From contig OZ026554.1 in NCBI GenBank assembly GCA_964020155.1, forward strand, positions 5,562,827-5,590,326: 27,500 nt of DNA, in the 5' to 3' direction. The notes under the pieces were generated by a model. The model was not told the origin of the DNA and searched no databases. It worked only from the letters and a program-made list of their open reading frames with translations. Made by a program: the position numbers and the translations under genes. Below, piece by piece: positions 21,882 to 27,500 of the stretch. The stretch is from Chondrilla cf. caribensis (lineage: Eukaryota; Porifera; Demospongiae; Chondrillida; Chondrillidae). How positions within the stretch are numbered: the stretch's first letter is position 1; each line of letters begins with the position of its first letter.

Positions 21882-24365
21882 TCACTTTTTTCCACAGCAA
21901 CCACTTCTTTCCTCATCGGTCTGATCTGATAGGTGAACAACCTTGTCCGATTCTCCTAAAGGCTTTGGCTTGGGTAATTTCTTACCTGTACCGGAAGTGT
22001 TGATATAGAGTGACATAGACATACAGCACAGTATGGAGTTTTGGTGGAGCACAATATTTTAGTGGACTATCTGTAGCCTTCTCTAATTCCATTGTTCTTT
22101 ACACAATATTGACTACTGCGTATGACAAGTATACACGGGAATTTTTTGCACTTGCGTATAGTGAAAAATTGCACTTTTTGAATATTTGGTGTTAAAATGT
22201 ACACACTGTATTGATGCATAGTGATGTGATATAGGTGCACACAATAACATACTGGATTACACACAAACTCACTAATTTCTATAAAAATTTCCTCCACATT
22301 GCTGGCTGTGAGGGCACTTGTTTCTGCAAATAATGCCAAATTCTGTTCAGCAAACTCCTCACCATCCTGTCTACGGATCTTACGTATGAAAGAAAGGTAC
22401 ACTGTGATCTCAAAGTACACGTGAGTACTACTTGATGGTCACATGCAGATCATGTGTTGGTCACACTACCCGGTGCTCACATGTAGATCATGTGTTGGTC
22501 ACACTACCTGGTGCTCGCATGTAGTCCATGTACTGCAGACAACAAACTCACTCTTCTCTTGTGTTCGAGGTCTGATTTATTCCCAGCAATGGCTATTACA
22601 ATTCCATTTGGTCCGTGACGTTGCAGTTCGCTGATCCATGTCTTCAGAACACCAAAGGTTCGCTGAAAATAACAAGAAGAAAACATACAATAATTCTGTC
22701 AATGTTGCGAGATCCAAACACTGAATTCAGTCCTCACTTCTTCAGTGATATCGTACACAACGATAGCAGCTGCAGCATTTCTGTAGTACATCGGTAGCAA
22801 GGAGCGATACTGTGGACAAAGGTGGGTATAGTTATAACATGGAGTAAGACTGTGTACAATGATGGTGTAACTAACACATCAAAAGGTTATCCTACATCAG
22901 GTGAATATCAGAGATTGGTATACAACACAGTACACAATACAGTACATAACACAACACAACACAATACAATATACAATACAATACAGTACACAATATACAC
23001 AAGAATACACAACATAGTACACACGTCACAACACAACACAATACAGTACACAACACAACACAACACGATACACAACACGTCACAACAAAACACGATACAG
23101 TACACAACACAACACGATACAGTACACCACACAACACAACATGATACAGTATATACATGCCAGAGTCTGTACACACCCGTTCTTGTCCAGCTGTGTCCCA
23201 TATTTGAAATCGATAAGTGATATTGTCCACTACGATTGTTTTTGCCATAAAAGAAGCTCTAATGCAGGTACATCAGAAGATGACTTAATAACCTCATGTG
23301 CGACCATGGATGATGCTAGAATTGATTGCCAATGAACAGTAATGCAATTTAACCAGCACAGCAGTTACCATATAAGGCAACTCATCCGCCATAGTGAATG
23401 CATGGCTACACAAGACTACAGTGTACCCAAGTTCATCCAACCACAATTGCTACTTGAAATTATTCAGCTAAACCAGGTGTTGGATAAATCAGGCTACATT
23501 GCCCACAACTGAGAGATGGTAAATCACAGAGTGATGGATGAATGAGGCCTCGCTAAATGAGTGTTCAACAAACCAAGTGGGACTGTAAAACAATTATTTT
23601 CTGGAATTTCAGAGGAGGTCTCAAAGTCTATACTTCCATGGTAATCAAAAGCCCATCTGCTATCCTGACCACAATGTGGGATGCTTCCAATGTCTACACG
23701 ATAGAGCCAAACTCAGCCAATTGTAGCTGCCTATGTTAACTGAGGCTCTCAAACTCACCCTAATGTGGTGGTGAGGTTAGGATTGAATGCTCCGTGCACA
23801 AAGCGTCCCACTAAGCTGCTCTTTCCAACTCCCTGGTCCTGAGAACAGACACACGGACTGAACAGCTATCAATGGTCATTTCACAACAAGGCACAATTGA
23901 AGTTGAAAGAGGTTGTATAAACTACTTGGAGCTATTCCCTTGTAAAGTAAACCATTCTCTGCATTAACTGATTCCCCAAAATCCCAATACAGTCAAGGGT
24001 CCCTGCTACTCCCTCCAAGAGACACCCAGGGGGTCCCTTCACCCGGGGTCCCTCTAACTAGGGCCCCTCCACCTTGGGTCCCTACTTAAGGATCCCTCCA
24101 CCCAGGGGTCCCTCCCCCGGGGGTAACTTCATTCAAGGTCCTTCACCCAGGGGTCACTCCAACCAGAGTCCCTCTATCTTCGGGTCCCACTTGAGAATCC
24201 CTTCACCCAGGATCTCTCCACCCGGAGATCCCTCCACCAAGGATCTCTCCACCCGGAGATCCCTCCACCCGGGGTCCCTCCACCCGGGGTCCCTCCACCC
24301 GGAGTCCCTATACTCACTCCAAGTAAACAAATCTTGGCTTCCACGACTTGCAAACCATCTGCCAT
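21882..24365 (-). CDS. Rab GTPase, Rab22/Rab31 (Rab5-group) type, 7 exons
   Basis: Exons: 24318-24365, 23759-23838, 23177-23258, 22738-22809, 22552-22662, 22273-22378 and 21882-21985; 200 aa. It is a small GTPase of endosomal traffic. G1: LLGDQGVGKSS; switch I region: TTTLGASFMAKTI, the GASFMxKT form of Rab22A/31; G3: WDTAGQER; RabF-like YRSLLPMYYRNAAAAIVVYD; G4: GNKSDL; G5 reads ETSAL rather than ETSAK, so the conserved Lys is replaced by Leu. The C-terminus is RSGCCGKK*, a double-cysteine prenylation site followed by three residues. Tandem arrays fill introns 1, 3 and 5. The gene is head-to-head with another Rab. Confidence 0.92.
22443..22525. repeat. About 41-bp repeat, two copies and a partial, in Rab intron 5
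   Basis: The block catgtgttggtcacactacc recurs with flanking catgtagatcatg. It lies about 25-30 nt after the intron 5 donor. Confidence 0.85.
22920..23155. repeat. ACACA/ATACAGTAC-rich complex repeat in Rab intron 3
   Basis: Irregular array of acaacacaacacaatacagt-like units, TGTTGTGT-rich on the sense strand. It begins within about 25 nt of the exon 3 donor (GTGTGTAC) and reaches almost to the end of the intron. Confidence 0.9.
24000..24310. repeat. GGGTGGAGGGACC-type minisatellite in Rab intron 1
   Basis: Many imperfect 13-15 bp units (ccctccacccggggt on plus). The most regular copies (24226-24305) lie next to the exon 1 donor, and copies degrade with distance. The sense strand is G-rich with repeated GGG runs. 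Confidence 0.9.
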
Positions 24366-24473
24366 TTCTCGTGTCACGTGACCACACGAGTCACTCTCCT
24401 GATTCGGGAAAGAACCGTACAGTGGTACACACGGTGTAGTGGGCTCTCGGTAGTGGCTGCGTACAGAGTCAGG
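24366..24473. promoter_or_regulatory. Bidirectional promoter region between two Rab genes
   Basis: 108 bp between divergent ATGs. It contains CACGTGACC (an E-box core, CACGTG, near 24375-24380) and a later CTCTCGGTAGTGG stretch. The role is inferred from spacing. Confidence 0.55.
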
Positions 24474-25713
<1,240 letters not shown>

Positions 25714-25795
25714 GAATTCACTGGCTGGTGGTCATTTTTATCATCCTATATTGTGAATACAATCTTCAAAATTATAATAGCAATGATTGTTTTTT

Positions 25796-25805
25796 TTTAT
25801 TTATT
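25796..25805 (-). terminator. AGXT2 poly(A) signals
   Basis: Two overlapping AATAAA motifs on minus, 31-40 nt after the AGXT2 stop. They lie inside the 123-bp gap between the convergent Rab and AGXT2 stop codons. Confidence 0.7.
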
Positions 25806-25836
25806 AATCCTAACTGCCTGGATTATTGAGTGTTCA

Positions 25837-27500
25837 TCACTTGGATTCTGAGAATTGTTGGAAGGACTTGCGAAGGGCATAAAGAGCAAACTTGATGTCT
25901 TCCTCAGTCAGACACATTGGAGGCTTTATACGAAATGCCTGTGTGTTGTTCCAAAAGAAAACAAGTATGAGCCCGTGGGCCTAATTCTTAAAGCCCAGGG
26001 ACTTATCTTACATTCCCGGCCAGCCCGCCCTTCCCAACAAGTATTCCGTTGTCTTTTGTCAGTTCAAAGATGTCTGCTATCTTTTCAGGAGGAAGAGGTG
26101 CTTTGGTTTCCTAACAAGAGTCAAGATATCCACCAATGTTTGAACTTTGACACACAACACAACTGGTTACCTCAACTGTGCACACAACACTCACAACTTG
26201 CTACCTCACACAACACTCACAACTTGCTACCTGGCACAGCACACTCACAACTTGCTACCTCACACAACACTCACAACTTGCTACCTGGCACAGCACAGTC
26301 ACAACTGGCTACCTGGCACAGCACACTCACAACTGGCTACCTGGCACAGCACACTCACAACTTGCTACCTGGCACAGCACACTCACAACTTGCTACCTGG
26401 CACAGCACACTCACAACTTGCTACCTGGCACAGCACACTCACAACTTGCTACCTGGCACAGCACACTCAACTTGCTACCTGGCACAGCACACTCACAACT
26501 TGCTACCTGGCACAGCACAACACACTCACAACTTGCTACCTGGCACAGCACACTTACAACTTGCTACCTGGCACAGCACATCCATGAGTACAGAAACTGG
26601 CATTACCTTATCCTCCACCAGTTCCAGCCCGAGCATGAGTCCTTTTCCTCTGACATCACCCACGCAGTCAAAGTCATTCCTCAGCTCCAGCAATCCCCTC
26701 ATGAACACTTCCCCGAGGGCCTTAGAGTTGGCTTGCAAGTTTTCTTCCTGGATCACCTGAGGACACACGCTTGCAATAATTATGGTCATCACAATGCAAT
26801 ATTGCATGTCTTGCACATGAGTGAAATATGTACATGAACACACATAGGGTGCACCATCACACACACCAGGCACACATGGTGCACCATCACACTCACACCA
26901 GGCACACATGGTGCATCATCACACTCACACCAGGCACACATGGTGCATCATCACACTCACACCAGGTACACACATGGTGCACCATCACACTCACATCAAG
27001 CACTGCCGAGCCTACTGTGCATGCCATGGGGTTGCCACCATAAGTATTAAAATGGAGAGCCTTTGTCATTGAGCTAGCAATCTCTGACAGAACGAAGGGG
27101 GTTGGAGTGATATCGAGTGACGACACCACCACCAGGATGATCTGGGCGTACCTTGAGTGGTCACCACTGCACCCAATGGGAATCCATTTCCTATCCCCTT
27201 TGCCATGGTAACTACAGAACAGGGGAAGTGTGTCACCATAGAAACTATCACCATGGACACAAGTCGGGAGGTGTCTGAGGGGTGTGTCGAACGTGGACAC
27301 ACCTATGTCAGGGGTGACATCCTGATCTTGGAATCCCCAGAAATTATCTCCACACCGCCCGAAACCTGTTTGTACCTGTTGAATCAAAGAATCAAATCAT
27401 TTTATCAACTCCTGAACAACCCACAGTGCAACGGGACACAGCAATTCTGGACACGAGGTCCAGCTGAGCTACTGTACCTCATCAGCAATGCAAACTCCGC
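25837..27500 (-). CDS. AGXT2: Alanine--glyoxylate aminotransferase 2 (AGXT2), 3' part, runs off right edge
   Basis: Visible exons: 27478-27500 (partial), 27303-27375, 27152-27211, 26995-27083, 26607-26756, 26012-26110 and 25837-25938, with consistent phases. It is a class III PLP aminotransferase; vertebrate AGXT2 is mitochondrial and uses glyoxylate, beta-aminoisobutyrate and dimethylarginines. Landmarks: IADE-VQTGFGR (Asp and Gln that hold PLP), PDI-VTMAKGIGNGFPLGAV (Lys of the PLP Schiff base), FNTYGGNPMAC, DVRGKGLMLGLELV and the C-terminal AFRIKPPMCLTEEDIKFAL. By eye the match to human AGXT2 (VTMAKGIGNGFP; HFNTFGGNPMAC; VIKEENLQ) is much closer than to GABA or ornithine aminotransferase. 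The N-terminal half and any mitochondrial leader lie outside the window. Confidence 0.93.
26165..26590. repeat. 28-bp minisatellite in an AGXT2 intron
   Basis: About 15 copies of cacaacttgctacctggcac followed by agcacact (28 bp), with 26-bp and truncated variants. On the sense strand each full unit contains CAGGTAGCAAG and TTGTGAGTG, both donor-like. It starts about 20-30 nt after the genuine donor of exon 26607-26756. Confidence 0.95.
26842..26994. repeat. 32-bp minisatellite beginning at an AGXT2 splice donor
   Basis: On the sense strand the intron after exon 26995-27083 begins GTGAGTGTGATGGTGCACCA. The block then repeats in 32-34 bp units, four to five times, each beginning with the donor sequence GTGAGTGTGATG; the last copy has lost the GTGAGT core. 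Confidence 0.93.

Noticed and set aside
23259..23758. Possible gene in the 500-bp Rab intron 2
   Set aside because: Only short ORFs without recognisable motifs. Treated as plain intron.
25855..26837. Long plus-strand repeat ORFs (His/Thr/Leu-rich)
   Set aside because: Antisense of AGXT2 exons plus the 28-bp intronic array. No independent gene evidence.

Overview
The window is nuclear DNA of an invertebrate animal. It holds spliced eukaryotic genes with short GT-AG introns, an animal gene set (SAMHD1, STRIP, an RNF166-type ubiquitin ligase, cathepsin Z, mARC, AGXT2) and very tight gene packing. The compact layout would suit a sponge or another early-branching animal, but that is inference; no marker in the window fixes the species. 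I built the gene models by hand from homology, reading frame and splice sites. All multi-exon models below keep phase at every junction.

Layout. Minus strand 1-372: start of an EDEM-type GH47 gene. Minus 433-1947: EXOSC7 (exosome ring). Plus 2058-3494: RNF166/RNF114-type RING ligase. Minus 3647-4519: intronless cathepsin Z. Minus 4808-8510: cytosolic lysyl-tRNA synthetase, 16 exons. Minus 8797-12962: SAMHD1. Minus 13340-15733: intronless STRIP1/2 homologue. Plus 15885-17208: CHMP4/Snf7. 17209-20640: AT-rich spacer with a MITE-like element, then a 5'-truncated LINE with an intact reverse transcriptase ORF. Minus 20652-21737: mARC/MOSC protein. Minus 21882-24365: Rab22/31-like GTPase. Plus 24474-25713: a second, divergent Rab. 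Minus 25837 to the right edge: AGXT2, 3' part.

These are mostly housekeeping genes and do not form a pathway. Three head-to-head pairs (EXOSC7/RNF, STRIP/CHMP4, Rab/Rab) have only 108-151 bp between start codons, so each pair probably shares a bidirectional promoter. Two same-strand junctions (EXOSC7 to EDEM, Rab to mARC) place AATAAA directly against the next gene's ATG.

The most unusual signal is not a protein system. Tandem repeats sit at intron 5' ends again and again. Several arrays begin exactly at a 5' splice site and copy it: 20 decoy donors in a perfect 31-bp period in SAMHD1, a 32-bp array in AGXT2, and a two-copy duplication in CHMP4. All seven long CA/TG microsatellites read as TG on the sense strand of their host gene, and three of them start at the donor itself. 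The SAMHD1 start codon also appears to be split by an intron.
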